Notes: a model not told the origin generated them from the sequence alone. Shown: positions 21,043 through 31,651, counted from the stretch's first letter. The stretch is 64,000 bases of DNA from Sphingobacterium sp. (GCA_029239355.1 JAQZAZ010000006.1:62001-126000); one strand, 5' to 3'. Program-made: numbers and translations.

Positions 21043-21192
21043 TACCAGAGCCAGCTCACTAAAATTCCTGATGTTTCAACGGATTATGCTCTCTAGGAAG
21101 GAGCCGTTAAATTCATCCCTTAAATTATAAACTTCATCGGAAAACAGAAGCTATTCTAAAAAAATATTACATGGAAACTTTATTTTTGAAGA

Positions 21193-22218
21193 ATGGTTCA
21201 AATAAAAAAAATAAATGTAAAAAGACTCGTTATCTTTTTCTTCTCAACACTGATATATGCTTTGTGCCAAATGCTTTTCAGCATTATTTTAATGAAAGAA
21301 GATTTATGGAATAATTTCCATAAACAATTATCGGCTCATTATGTGGTAATCTTTGCGATGTGTATAGCAGATTACCGTTTATTGTTGATTTTGAACAAAT
21401 ATCTGCCTTATTCCAAAAATATATTTTTGCGCATTGTGGCAGACATTTTAGGTATAACCTTAATATGCCTGATATTACTATGGATATTCAATTTTTTGAT
21501 ATACGATGTATTTCTTGTTCCTAGGGACGGATTACCTCCTTTGTCCGTTAAATTCGCCTTTGCGATGGCCGCAAATATCCCTATTTTGTTGGTATTCGAA
21601 TTAATTCATTACTTCCAGTCCGAGCAAAAAGCCATCGCGGATTCCGAGAAAGTCAAACGTCAAGTTCTACTGTTCCAACATGAAACGTTAAGGTCACAGA
21701 TAAATCCTCATTTTCTGTTTAATTCCCTAAATGTACTGTCTTCACTGATATATATAAATCAGGAAAATGCCAATAAGTTTACCAAAGCGCTATCTAAAAC
21801 GTATCGATATGTATTATCTCTTACGCAGCAGCCGGTGGTGTCTATTGCGGAAGAATTGCTCGCTTTGGATTCCTATATATTCCTTATGAGAATGAGGTTT
21901 GAAAATGCTTTTACTTTTACAGTAAATAAAATAGTGTTCAGTGAACAAAACAAAATTATACCGCTTACTCTTCAACTATTGATAGAGAATGCATTCAAGC
22001 ACAATATCGCTACCGAAGAGTCAACATTGAATATTACAATTAATATTGATAAAGATTATATTACGGTCGAAAACAATATCCAGCCATCAGGCAGTACTGA
22101 CAAAGGCGGGATCGGATTAAGATATATTACCAAACAATATAAAATCCATGCTAAAGAAGTAAAGGTAGATCATACCGAACACATGTTTATTGTAAAAATC
22201 CCTTATATACATTCATGA
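21193..22218 (+). CDS. LytS/YpdA-type sensor histidine kinase
   Basis: N-terminal TM segments; HETLRSQINPHFLFNSLNVLSSLIY His_kinase motif; IPLTLQLLIENAFKHNI. Confidence 0.93.
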   Translation: MVQIKKINVKRLVIFFFSTLIYALCQMLFSIILMKEDLWNNFHKQLSAHYVVIFAMCIADYRLLLILNKYLPYSKNIFLRIVADILGITLICLILLWIFNFLIYDVFLVPRDGLPPLSVKFAFAMAANIPILLVFELIHYFQSEQKAIADSEKVKRQVLLFQHETLRSQINPHFLFNSLNVLSSLIYINQENANKFTKALSKTYRYVLSLTQQPVVSIAEELLALDSYIFLMRMRFENAFTFTVNKIVFSEQNKIIPLTLQLLIENAFKHNIATEESTLNITINIDKDYITVENNIQPSGSTDKGGIGLRYITKQYKIHAKEVKVDHTEHMFIVKIPYIHS

Positions 22219-22970
22219 ATTACCTGATAGTAGAAGATGAGCGTTTTGCATACGAGGAACTGAGACGTATGATGATAAAATTACGTCCAGATTATATCTT
22301 GGAAAAGCAAACGAAAACGGTGGTAGATACCATCGGATTTCTCAAAGAATCTAATGTTGATTTGATTCTTATGGATATCCGCCTCGCAGACGGCAACTGC
22401 TTCGAAATATTTAACCACATAGAAATTATTATACCTGTTATATTTACGACAGCTTATGATGAACATGCCATCAAAGCGTTTAAACTTAACAGTATCGATT
22501 ACTTATTAAAACCATTTGATGAGAATGAATTAGAGGCTGCATTAACCAAATTTGAGAACATTTTTCATAACTCCCCTTATAAAAACAATACGAAGAATTT
22601 TGAGCAGCTGCTATCATTTAAAACCAAAAATCGTTTCCTAATATCCAAAGGGGAAAACTATCATTATATCGAAACCAAGGATATTGCTCACTTCTATAGT
22701 GAAGATGGGGTCGTATTCCTGCATACTTTCAACGATAGACGATATATCATTAATTATACATTAGACCAATTGGAGCAGCAGGTTGATAGCCGTTTGTTTT
22801 TCCGTGTATCACGTAATTGCATAGGGAATGTAAAAGCCATTGAAAATGTCGCAAAATACTTTAACAGCCGACTGAAACTTTCCTTTTCACCGGAATGCCC
22901 ACATGAGGTTTTGGTGAGCCGTGTACGTGTACCGGACTTTCTTAAATGGATGGATGGCATCCTGCAATAA
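22215..22970 (+). CDS. LytTR family response regulator
   Basis: YLIVEDERFAYEELRRM, LILMDIRLADGNCFEIF, SIDYLLKPF; LytTR domain YIETKDIAHFYSEDGVVFLHT...FRVSRNCIGNV; overlaps kinase stop (ATGA). Confidence 0.94.
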   Translation: MNYLIVEDERFAYEELRRMMIKLRPDYILEKQTKTVVDTIGFLKESNVDLILMDIRLADGNCFEIFNHIEIIIPVIFTTAYDEHAIKAFKLNSIDYLLKPFDENELEAALTKFENIFHNSPYKNNTKNFEQLLSFKTKNRFLISKGENYHYIETKDIAHFYSEDGVVFLHTFNDRRYIINYTLDQLEQQVDSRLFFRVSRNCIGNVKAIENVAKYFNSRLKLSFSPECPHEVLVSRVRVPDFLKWMDGILQ

Positions 22971-23109
22971 CTTGTTGCAGAAAAATCTATCCTTCGGATA
23001 TTGCATTTCATTTATTGGATTCTAAAGCCTATCGTTTACACATTCCATACATGCACCGTTCATCGTTCTTTTGTTCAGAATTAAAAAACAACTTCAAAAC
23101 TTTAGAACA

Positions 23110-23730
23110 ATGAAAAAGAACGTATTTACATTTTTTCTCGGATTAGGCGCATTGATTTTCTCCGCTCAATTATCAGCACAAGACAACCCTGTATCAATCG
23201 GTTTCAAAGCCGGAACAAGCCTTTCCAAATATCGGCTGAGTGGTAATATGGAAGGATTCAACAGTAAAATGAACATAGGCGGTTCGGTCGGCGGTTTCAT
23301 TAAATATGATCTAAGTCCAAATTTTGCACTGCAATCGGGTGTCGATCTGTATTACAGAACCTCTAAGCTGGAGACTATAACAGATAAAACATCTAATAAA
23401 ATTAAATCTTTGGGCGTGGAAATTCCACTATACGGAATTGTACAGGGTGAAATAGGGAGCGGAAAAGCCTTTATAGGAGCTGGTCCGTATATCGGCTATG
23501 GAATCATAACGAAGTCTGATGGTGTCAGCCTATTCAAAAATAGCAGCACAATAAACAGACCAGCTATGAACCGCTTTGATTACGGTGTGGGTGCTATTAT
23601 CGGTTATGACTTTGATAAAAATTGGCAAATAAATGCAAGTTATCAATTCGGGCTGTCAGATTTGCAGAAAGCCAAAGGAGGCGCGATGAAAAACAATGGT
23701 GCATCCCTCGGATTAGCCTATAAATTTTAA
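23110..23730 (+). CDS. Outer membrane beta-barrel protein (PorT/OMP_b-brl family)
   Basis: Signal peptide MKKNVFTFFLGLGALIFSAQLSAQ; GFKAGTSLSKYRLSG...; terminal LGLAYKF. Confidence 0.85.
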   Translation: MKKNVFTFFLGLGALIFSAQLSAQDNPVSIGFKAGTSLSKYRLSGNMEGFNSKMNIGGSVGGFIKYDLSPNFALQSGVDLYYRTSKLETITDKTSNKIKSLGVEIPLYGIVQGEIGSGKAFIGAGPYIGYGIITKSDGVSLFKNSSTINRPAMNRFDYGVGAIIGYDFDKNWQINASYQFGLSDLQKAKGGAMKNNGASLGLAYKF

Positions 23731-23931
23731 GAATCAGAAATCTACCAGAAACAGATTACGTACCGAGATTCAGAAGCATACCAAACGCATGATACCTGAT
23801 GCCCGGTGCGTAATAGCTGCTTACAATGGTGCACTTAAGAATTTATTCCATTCTTTCTATACGCAGTTTCATCCTGTAGATTCTGAAATCCATGGTTAAT
23901 AGCTTTCAGTATTACCTATTTCATCATTCTT

Positions 23932-24900
23932 TTGTTCGAAAGACAAAGCAAGTATAAATATAATTTTAAAATCGTGAAGTCAATAATATTATTCTTACCA
24001 ACATTAGTTATGTTGGTAGCGCTAGAATCAAACGCACAGCAGGTGTCCTTCAGGACAGAGTACATTGGAAATTCGGGCTACTATTATTTACCTCCTGGCG
24101 AGAAACCGAGAGAAAAAATTGGTAATGCAAAGGGCTCAGCCATGGTCTATCAGGGAATGTTCAGTATGCCCTTATCCATGAAATTGAATGAGAACAATCG
24201 CCCGACAGCTTGGGGAATTGGTTTTGGAGGTGCATATGTCTCTTTGAAAAACCGAAACTTTTCGCAACCCATGGTGTCTGAAATTATGAATTTACAATTG
24301 GGCGTTTATCATTTACGTCCCTTAAACGACAGGTGGTCTATGCGGGCAAGTGCAGGAATGGGCATTTTTTCTCCTACTACCGATTTTTCCAAAATTACTT
24401 TTAAAAATGTGCTCGCAAGTGGCGGCCTTGTTTTTATCCGTCATCTGAATCCGAATCTGGATATTGGCGGAGGTGCGGCAATCAATAGTTCTCTGGGTTA
24501 TCCTATGATATTCCCCGCAGTTTATGTTAAATGGAAGCTCCAGGGGAAATACGATGTAAATGTTGAAGTGATCGAGGGACTCGAGTTATCCGCAGGTTAT
24601 CAGTTCAACGAGAAACTCAGACTGTCATATGCACTTGAGATGAATGGGCAGGTTGCCCTTCTGCAAAAGGACGGTAAAGATGTGATATTTTCCCATCAAT
24701 ATATTGTTACTGGATTCCGCCCTGAAGTAAAAGTTGGGACGAAAGGGGTAACACTTACGGGGATGGCAGGCCTAAACCTGTACCGCCCCGCTACTTACAG
24801 CGACAGAACTTTGAAAGGGGTATTTGCAGGTGATAATGACTATCATTTTTCGGTCTCTCCCTATGCGTCCATTGGTTTAAAAATAAATTTTAACCAATGA
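23932..24900 (+). CDS. Outer-membrane-like hypothetical protein (DUF6268-like)
   Basis: Signal region; alternating beta-barrel pattern, terminal YASIGLKINFNQ. Confidence 0.65.
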   Translation: MFERQSKYKYNFKIVKSIILFLPTLVMLVALESNAQQVSFRTEYIGNSGYYYLPPGEKPREKIGNAKGSAMVYQGMFSMPLSMKLNENNRPTAWGIGFGGAYVSLKNRNFSQPMVSEIMNLQLGVYHLRPLNDRWSMRASAGMGIFSPTTDFSKITFKNVLASGGLVFIRHLNPNLDIGGGAAINSSLGYPMIFPAVYVKWKLQGKYDVNVEVIEGLELSAGYQFNEKLRLSYALEMNGQVALLQKDGKDVIFSHQYIVTGFRPEVKVGTKGVTLTGMAGLNLYRPATYSDRTLKGVFAGDNDYHFSVSPYASIGLKINFNQ

Positions 24901-25772
24901 AAATGAAGCAAGCCTTACAGACTGTTGCATATAGAGGTATTTATATAGTTATCTATGCCATGAGTTTGCTGCCAATCGGATTTCTATATGCAATAGCTTC
25001 TTTTACTTTTTTCATTGTTTATCACTTCATTGGGTATAGAAAAGCGGTAGCACTCCAAAATATTGCACGTTCATTTCCCGAAAAACGATATGGAGAAGTG
25101 CACGCTATCGCAAAAAAGTTTTATGCTTGCTTTTTCTCCTATTTTGCTGAAATTATAAAAAGTATATCTGCTCCAGCAAAGGAGCTTGATCAAAAAATAA
25201 CATTTGAGAATCTAGCGTTAGTAGATCAGTATATAAACTCGGACCGAAACGTTATAGCCTGTTTAGGGCATTGTGGCAATTGGGAAATATTAAATTTCAT
25301 GCCATACAAAATACACCGGCAAATCTACGCCATTTACAGACCCCTTAGGTCTGTAACGATGGACAGATTGATGATTAAACTAAGGTCACGTTTTGGTGTG
25401 AAGCTAGTAGCTGATCACAAAGTAGTGCGCCATATTCTATCCAAAACCTCAGACCCAGCTGTTTATCTTTTTCTTGCAGACCAAAGTCCGCGTACAAAAG
25501 ATGAAAATTATAAATTTACCTTTTTGAATCAGCAAACATATTTTTTTTCAGGTCTGGAGAAATTGGCTCGCAAAGGGTGTACGTCAGTTATCTATCTGCA
25601 TATTACACAGCTATCAAAAGGAAACTACAAAATTGCTTGCATTCCGATATGCTCTCATGCAGAACTTACGGCAGAAGGCGAAATAACCCAAAAGTACATC
25701 GATCTACTAACAGAAAATATTAGGGAAGAACCGTACGGTTGGCTGTGGACACATAAGCGGTGGAAACGATGA
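24897..25772 (+). CDS. LpxL/HtrB-like lysophospholipid/lipid A acyltransferase
   Basis: HCGNWE (HX4E) motif, VYLFLADQSPRTKDENYKFTFLNQQTYFFSGLEKLA; ATGA overlap with preceding gene. Confidence 0.9.
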   Translation: MKMKQALQTVAYRGIYIVIYAMSLLPIGFLYAIASFTFFIVYHFIGYRKAVALQNIARSFPEKRYGEVHAIAKKFYACFFSYFAEIIKSISAPAKELDQKITFENLALVDQYINSDRNVIACLGHCGNWEILNFMPYKIHRQIYAIYRPLRSVTMDRLMIKLRSRFGVKLVADHKVVRHILSKTSDPAVYLFLADQSPRTKDENYKFTFLNQQTYFFSGLEKLARKGCTSVIYLHITQLSKGNYKIACIPICSHAELTAEGEITQKYIDLLTENIREEPYGWLWTHKRWKR

Positions 25773-25842
25773 CAGTTTTTCTTAAAACAGTGTTCGAGGA
25801 CTGACTTTAAAATGTGGTATGTAGTTTTAAAAATATCTGAAA

Positions 25843-26229
25843 ATGAAATATTTATTGATTAATGATAAAAATCAGCAAGAACAAGCTTTAATCGACGATA
25901 TTGCAGAGTTTTTATGGAACAATGGAAATGAGATATATGTTCGGGCCGATTTGGTTAAAAATGAGGATTATCGAGTTATTAAAAGTCAATATGATTGTAT
26001 AGTGTACTTAATTTGTAGGGATGATTCGATAGGATCTTTTTTCCCTGATGCAAATACTGTAGCGAGAAACAGCCTTAATAAAAAATTTGTACTGATTTTC
26101 TCCATTAACGGTGTATACTGCAATGCCATTCCCTTTCCGCATAAAATTTTTCATTTTGACGGGTTGAACCAACACGAGCTGACACGCTTTTTCCTTTGGT
26201 GTGAAAACTTAAAACTATTTATCAAATAG
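25843..26229 (+). CDS. Hypothetical protein
   Basis: ORF 128 aa between LPLAT and 26291 gene; alternating alpha/beta pattern. Confidence 0.6.
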   Translation: MKYLLINDKNQQEQALIDDIAEFLWNNGNEIYVRADLVKNEDYRVIKSQYDCIVYLICRDDSIGSFFPDANTVARNSLNKKFVLIFSINGVYCNAIPFPHKIFHFDGLNQHELTRFFLWCENLKLFIK

Positions 26230-26290
26230 TGACTGAGCACAACTTACCAAAATTCCTATTACCCTAAACTCAAATTTTAAGATAAGTTCC

Positions 26291-27376
26291 ATGTACTCAA
26301 ATATAACCTACAACGATATAGCCATTATTTTAACATGGCCAAATGCAACAATTCGTGGAGACGAAAAATGGATGATGTTTTTTAAGAAAATTGGCATTGT
26401 AAAGAATTTAAATTTTAAAGTCGGTCACACAGGTATCGTTTTAATTAAACGGGAAACCGGTGAAATGCTTTATTATGACTTTGGACGTTATATTACACCT
26501 CGGGGATACGGACGTGCGCGATCCAAATTTTCTGACCCTCACTTAGACATCGATCTAAAGGTAACGTTTGAAAACGAACACATTGCTAACCTTGAAGAAA
26601 TTGTCGAACAGTTTGAAGCATTGAAATCTGTCTTTAATGGATCTGGTATTCTTTACTTCTCTATCGCTCGTGACATAAACTTTATGCTCGCCAAAACTTA
26701 TGGTGACGACTGTGTGCGTCAAGGGAGCTACCCATATGGTGCAATATCACATAGTAATAATAATTGTTCACGCTTTATTGCCCGTATGCTGAGACGCGCG
26801 TCTATACGATACAATTGGAGTCACGGCATCAATTTTCCTGAAACAATTAAAGCAAGCCCAATTAGCAATGTGGTTAATGTAGCGCCTGACCGGATGATAT
26901 ATTCTTATTCAGAGGAGCAAGGTTTAAAACGTTTTAAAATGAATCGTTTGCAATCCCTAGGATTTCTATTGAAGAATCTGGGAGATAGTGTAAAACTAAA
27001 AAAAGCAAAGTTTCTGCCCAATGATAAAAGTATTGGCTCAATGAGCTTTTTTTATAAACCTACTACTTTACCTCATGATGCGCAATATCTCGGCGGTGTG
27101 GGTGACGGGGCTTGGTTTTGTATACGACCCGCATACAAGGATAAATTCGTCATCAAAAGGTTTACCTCAAATGGGGAATTGGAGTACGCCGTATTAGGTG
27201 AAATAAGCCAACCGATCGAACTATCACAACCGTTTGAAATTTCGTATGATAGCAACCTACTTTTTACTCATGTCAAGCAAAGCGGGTGTAAAATTCGTAT
27301 TAATCACGTACAACGGCTTCCTATAGAACGTTTGTCTAGGCTAAAAGAATTTATTCTTAAAAAGGTCGGAGGGTGA
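26291..27376 (+). CDS. DUF6695-like protein with candidate papain-like His/Cys motifs
   Basis: ORF 361 aa; VGHTGIVLIKRETGEMLYYDFGRYITPRGYGRAR and NNCSRFIARMLRRA. Confidence 0.65.
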   Translation: MYSNITYNDIAIILTWPNATIRGDEKWMMFFKKIGIVKNLNFKVGHTGIVLIKRETGEMLYYDFGRYITPRGYGRARSKFSDPHLDIDLKVTFENEHIANLEEIVEQFEALKSVFNGSGILYFSIARDINFMLAKTYGDDCVRQGSYPYGAISHSNNNCSRFIARMLRRASIRYNWSHGINFPETIKASPISNVVNVAPDRMIYSYSEEQGLKRFKMNRLQSLGFLLKNLGDSVKLKKAKFLPNDKSIGSMSFFYKPTTLPHDAQYLGGVGDGAWFCIRPAYKDKFVIKRFTSNGELEYAVLGEISQPIELSQPFEISYDSNLLFTHVKQSGCKIRINHVQRLPIERLSRLKEFILKKVGG

Positions 27377-27644
27377 AATGTCCGGTGATTGTCTTCAATT
27401 GAATGAGGATACAGCTGCTCACTATCGTCGATCTTATGCTTACATTTTCATCTCGAATTCTAGATGAGCGTACATATATTCTTATTCAAGCATATAGATC
27501 AGCCCCATAATTAAAATACCTTTATATCCAAAAACACAATACTTCGTCAGTTATATTTCAAGTATAAAATGGCTCGTATTGCGTAGTTAATCACTTAACT
27601 GTAATAGGTTTAGTGAGGTTCTTTATATAAAAAGATTGTAGACT

Positions 27645-27974
27645 ATGAACAAAAACCAAATAACGCAAGATCAGCATCAAGGTATGCAGATCATTGCATT
27701 CGCGATTGTACCACAAACGGGCCCGGAGAATCTTCCTAACGATATACCAAATAGTCCAGAAGAAGAATTTCCCGAAAACGAACCCGATGAAGCTCCCGAA
27801 ATGCCGGATCAGGATGATTTAGGCTTTGACGAAGAGGTAGGAATAGAAGGCGAAAATGCATTTCCAGAAATTGATGAACAGGAAATTGGTGAACAGGAAG
27901 AAGCGAATGACGCAGAGGGGCTTCCAGTCCAGCCTCCGGCACCGTCCTCAGACTTAGATGAAACAACTATCTAG
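27645..27974 (+). CDS. Small acidic Pro/Glu-rich, probably disordered protein
   Basis: ORF 109 aa: NSPEEEFPENEPDEAPEMPDQDDLGFDEEVG...; followed by terminator. Confidence 0.55.
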   Translation: MNKNQITQDQHQGMQIIAFAIVPQTGPENLPNDIPNSPEEEFPENEPDEAPEMPDQDDLGFDEEVGIEGENAFPEIDEQEIGEQEEANDAEGLPVQPPAPSSDLDETTI

Positions 27975-28003
27975 AACGTCCTTGACATCATCCGACACTG
28001 CAT

Positions 28004-28043
28004 ATGGGCTAACTTTAATATTAGCCCATTGCTTATTTTTTTA
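28004..28043 (+). terminator. Rho-independent terminator
   Basis: ATGGGCTAA-loop-TTAGCCCAT then TGCTTATTTTTTTA. Confidence 0.8.
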
Positions 28044-28119
28044 CTCTATTAATCGGTTATATAGCAAGAAAGAAGTTACTCTAGCGCCTGGTTAGCCTTG
28101 TACATTTATACACAAAACA

Positions 28120-30273
28120 TTAAGCTGAGGTCACTTTAGAATCATGAAGCGCGGCTTCAACTTTTACTTTTTCGAGAAACCTGCTTCGAAAACGTTCTAT
28201 TTGCTGCACATTCTGTATGCCAACTTGAATTGATACAACATAGGCATCTGCCGTAATATCTTTCGTAAGAATCTTCATGGGCTGGCTGCGGTCGATCTCC
28301 GGAAAATCCGCGATTGTGTCTGCTAGCCAGTTTTTCCATTCCTCAATGTCGCGCTCTGTAACAATGGTGAGTTGAAGATTCAATCGGATATCTGATTCTT
28401 CAAATGTCCAATTGACCAAGCGTCCGGATAGGAGATCACCATTAGGGATAATCACTTGCGATCCCTGATCAGTAAGTAAGGTGCTTGATCGGATGCCTAC
28501 TTGCATTACCTGCCCCTTTTTGTCAGCGAGTTCCACATAATCTCCAACTTTAAAGGGACGTTCAAAAACCAATATCACTCCGGATACAAAATTGTTAATA
28601 ATATTTTGTAAGCCTAATCCTATACCGACACTCAATGCCCCTACGATAACAGTGAGTTTGTCAACACCCAGCCCTAAAATACGGATTCCTATCAGAAAAC
28701 CAACGATAAAAATAACGACACGCACGAGCGGCAATAAGGCTGTCCGGCGCTGATTTGTCTTTGCCTCGGACTGATCAAGTAGGTCTTTTAAATTCTTTTG
28801 GATCCAATTTGCTATCCATACGACAACAAAGGCCAAGAGCACGTCACCATAGGAATAAGTAATACTTCCAATTGTATGGTTGCTATGCAGCAAGCGATCA
28901 AAAAGTCGGCGGACCTCACTCGTAATATGCAAGGTATTTGCCCAAATGATGATGACTAAAATAATAGCAAAAAGTCTAATTACGCGATGGAGCGCCGCGA
29001 TCATCTTTTGCTTATCAAATCGGTTAATAAAACGCCCCTCTTTGGCATTCTCATATGAATTAAGCAAATCATGGGACAACATATCCCGAAAAGCATGCAA
29101 GGATAGTGCCTGTAAAAGTCCTACACCAACAGCTATACTGCATGTACGGGCCAAATTTAAAAACCCGAATACATTTAAGATAATAGCAGATATACTAATG
29201 ACAACAAGCCCCCAACGGGCAAAGGGGCGAAGATGATCAAAGTGGACTTTTCCGTCAGTTTTTTGCCCTAATGCCCACAGTAGACGAACCCCAGCCAAAT
29301 TGACCAATATGACGGGAATCCGCGTTATCCAGTCAGTGTCTAAGACCAAATTGGCGATAAGCAAGGCGATGTAATAAAAGAAGACAAATTGCATCATTTT
29401 GATTTTGAGATCAGATAGTTCCGAGCGAATCAGCAGATACAAAAAGCCAAAAATCAGCAAATAACTCAATTCCAGTACAAGTATCGGTACTCTAAAGGAT
29501 GTGAGCGGCAAGAGAATTAGAAAGAAAACAGTGAATTTAAGAATGGGTATCCACCAAGGTTGGTTTCTGTGTAATGGGAGCTTCTCTCCTGCCCCGACTG
29601 CGCGCTTTCGCATTTGATAAAGCCAGTAAAAATAAGCTATACTTAAAATCACGAGCAAAAAGCGGCCGTCCCATGCGCTATCATAATAACGTTGCGATAG
29701 GCCATCCTGCTCCAGATTCTTTTGTATAATATGTTTCCACCGATGCCAAAATGCGATATTTTGCTGCGTCTGAACAACTTTTTGCTGTTGCTGCGTTTTG
29801 GTATTTAAATCCCCCATATCCAGTAGCAACGATTCGATATCCTGCTCTAAAGTAGCTACACTATCTTGAACAGTTTTCCACGCCAAGGCAGTTGAGTCTT
29901 GCGGCACGGTCTGCTTGCGAAGAACGCTTACTTTCCCACGCAAAGATAAGACAGCTGGCTTCACATCCTGGATATAGCTTTGGACTTGCGCTGGCGCTGC
30001 TTTATCCGCCTCACCTCGTTGCCAAGCGATCTTGCGTTTAACACTATCAAAATCTGTATAATATTGATCTAACTCCCCACGCCATTGTTCCAAATAAGTT
30101 CTTGCGGTAGCGAGCGGATTATTGGGTAATGAATCACGGATACTTACCGAATCAGTAGACCTCAAGACAGAGTCAAGTTTTTGGGCAGAAACAATAGAAA
30201 AAAATAAGCTAAGCTGGAGTATCCAACTTAGCCTCAGTATTGGGCAGATTATAGAATTTATTTTCTTTAGCAT
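28120..30273 (-). CDS. MscS family mechanosensitive ion channel with extended N-terminus
   Basis: VGIGLGLQNIINNFVSGVILVFERPFKVGDYVELADKKGQVMQVGIRSSTLLTDQGSQVIIPNGDLLSGRLVNWT. Confidence 0.95.
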   Translation of the reverse strand: MLKKINSIICPILRLSWILQLSLFFSIVSAQKLDSVLRSTDSVSIRDSLPNNPLATARTYLEQWRGELDQYYTDFDSVKRKIAWQRGEADKAAPAQVQSYIQDVKPAVLSLRGKVSVLRKQTVPQDSTALAWKTVQDSVATLEQDIESLLLDMGDLNTKTQQQQKVVQTQQNIAFWHRWKHIIQKNLEQDGLSQRYYDSAWDGRFLLVILSIAYFYWLYQMRKRAVGAGEKLPLHRNQPWWIPILKFTVFFLILLPLTSFRVPILVLELSYLLIFGFLYLLIRSELSDLKIKMMQFVFFYYIALLIANLVLDTDWITRIPVILVNLAGVRLLWALGQKTDGKVHFDHLRPFARWGLVVISISAIILNVFGFLNLARTCSIAVGVGLLQALSLHAFRDMLSHDLLNSYENAKEGRFINRFDKQKMIAALHRVIRLFAIILVIIIWANTLHITSEVRRLFDRLLHSNHTIGSITYSYGDVLLAFVVVWIANWIQKNLKDLLDQSEAKTNQRRTALLPLVRVVIFIVGFLIGIRILGLGVDKLTVIVGALSVGIGLGLQNIINNFVSGVILVFERPFKVGDYVELADKKGQVMQVGIRSSTLLTDQGSQVIIPNGDLLSGRLVNWTFEESDIRLNLQLTIVTERDIEEWKNWLADTIADFPEIDRSQPMKILTKDITADAYVVSIQVGIQNVQQIERFRSRFLEKVKVEAALHDSKVTSA

Positions 30274-30300
30274 ATTCTTCTGTTTTCACATCCCTGTTCT

Positions 30301-30510
30301 TTAATCGGTTTTAGCAGGAGAAGGTTGTCTTTGTAGGGAATCGGTACTATCCCTGCCTAGGGAATCATTGGAAGTCACACCTGTATGTCCCTCGTCGACG
30401 CTAGTTGAAGAGTCATAGCTACCATTTGCTTCATTCCCTTTGTTGCTACTATTGCTACATCCCCACAGTCCAAGGGTGGCGGCTAACATCAATAAACCAA
30501 TCTTTTTCAT
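30301..30510 (-). CDS. Small Ser/Asp-rich lipoprotein
   Basis: MKKIGLLMLAATLGLWGCSNSSNKG lipobox; 69 aa. Confidence 0.65.
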   Translation of the reverse strand: MKKIGLLMLAATLGLWGCSNSSNKGNEANGSYDSSTSVDEGHTGVTSNDSLGRDSTDSLQRQPSPAKTD

Positions 30511-30844
30511 TTTTTTTCAGTTTAAGTTTTAATACTATTCGATGATTGAACAGTATAAAAAAAGGAAAGGTTGTCGCAATTTATATTTTGGGTAAAAATA
30601 GCTTATTACAGTAAAAGTACGTACACATAATTAGTAAGTCCATTATTTGGCACGCTCAAGCCTCCTGTCTATGGTAAGGAAGCTGGCTTCTTTGTGAGGA
30701 CGAGGTATATTTTGCAATTATTCAGGCAAATTAGAGGCCTCGAGTGAAATCGATTCATTTCAGTGAATTACTTAAGAATGATAAATCAAGTCCTCCGCAG
30801 TTTCAATTTAATACTGAAAATTGAAAGGATAGGATTTTATCCAA

Positions 30845-31651
30845 TTATAGACCAATTAATTTGGAAGGAGATATACCGTAAGCTTTTTTGAAAGCATAAG
30901 AAAAATGTGAAAGATCTCTAAATCCTACTTCCAAGTAGGCTTCAGAAATACGGTATCCCTTTTCAGTAATGAGATAATACGCATCTTCCAATCTTTTCTG
31001 CTGTAGCCACCGACTGGGTGAACTATTGAATACCTTAGCAAAATCTCTTTTAAACGTAGCCAGGCTTCTTCCCGTAAGAAAGGCAAAACGCTCAAGCTCA
31101 ACATTAAATCTGTAATGCCTGTTCATGTAACCTTCAAGATCGATCTTCCCGGGCTCTGCAAAATCAAACAAGACCTCCTTCAATGAAGGGTTTGTCTCCA
31201 GTAATATCATAGCAGCTTCTTTAACCTTCAAAGAAGTAAATATCATTTTTAGCTCATCCTTATCGCCCATATAGGGTTTGATCGAATTCATATAATTCTC
31301 AAACAATATATTGCTTTGTAGCCTAATAATTCTGGGATGATTTGCTCTTGACTGGATTTTAAAATCACATTCATCCGCTAAGCTACGAAGGGTCTCTTGA
31401 TCAAGAAAAATTGAAACGGATTCATATATACCGCCATCAGGTGGATATTTAGTAAATCTAGTCAGCTGGTTCCGTCTTGACAAGCGATAATCGCCAGCCT
31501 CAAATTCATATTTTTCATCACCAATTATATTCTCTGAGCGTCCAGATATTAGATAAGTGAATACATGATCAGCAATAAATTGTTCTCCTTCTCTATGTTT
31601 TGTATCATAGCAGGAATACAGAATATTTTTGTTTGTTGACTTGGTGTCCAT
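30845..31651 (-). CDS. AraC family transcriptional regulator
   Basis: ISEAYLEVGFRDLSHFSYAFKKAYGISPSKL. Confidence 0.92.
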   Translation of the reverse strand: MDTKSTNKNILYSCYDTKHREGEQFIADHVFTYLISGRSENIIGDEKYEFEAGDYRLSRRNQLTRFTKYPPDGGIYESVSIFLDQETLRSLADECDFKIQSRANHPRIIRLQSNILFENYMNSIKPYMGDKDELKMIFTSLKVKEAAMILLETNPSLKEVLFDFAEPGKIDLEGYMNRHYRFNVELERFAFLTGRSLATFKRDFAKVFNSSPSRWLQQKRLEDAYYLITEKGYRISEAYLEVGFRDLSHFSYAFKKAYGISPSKLIGL

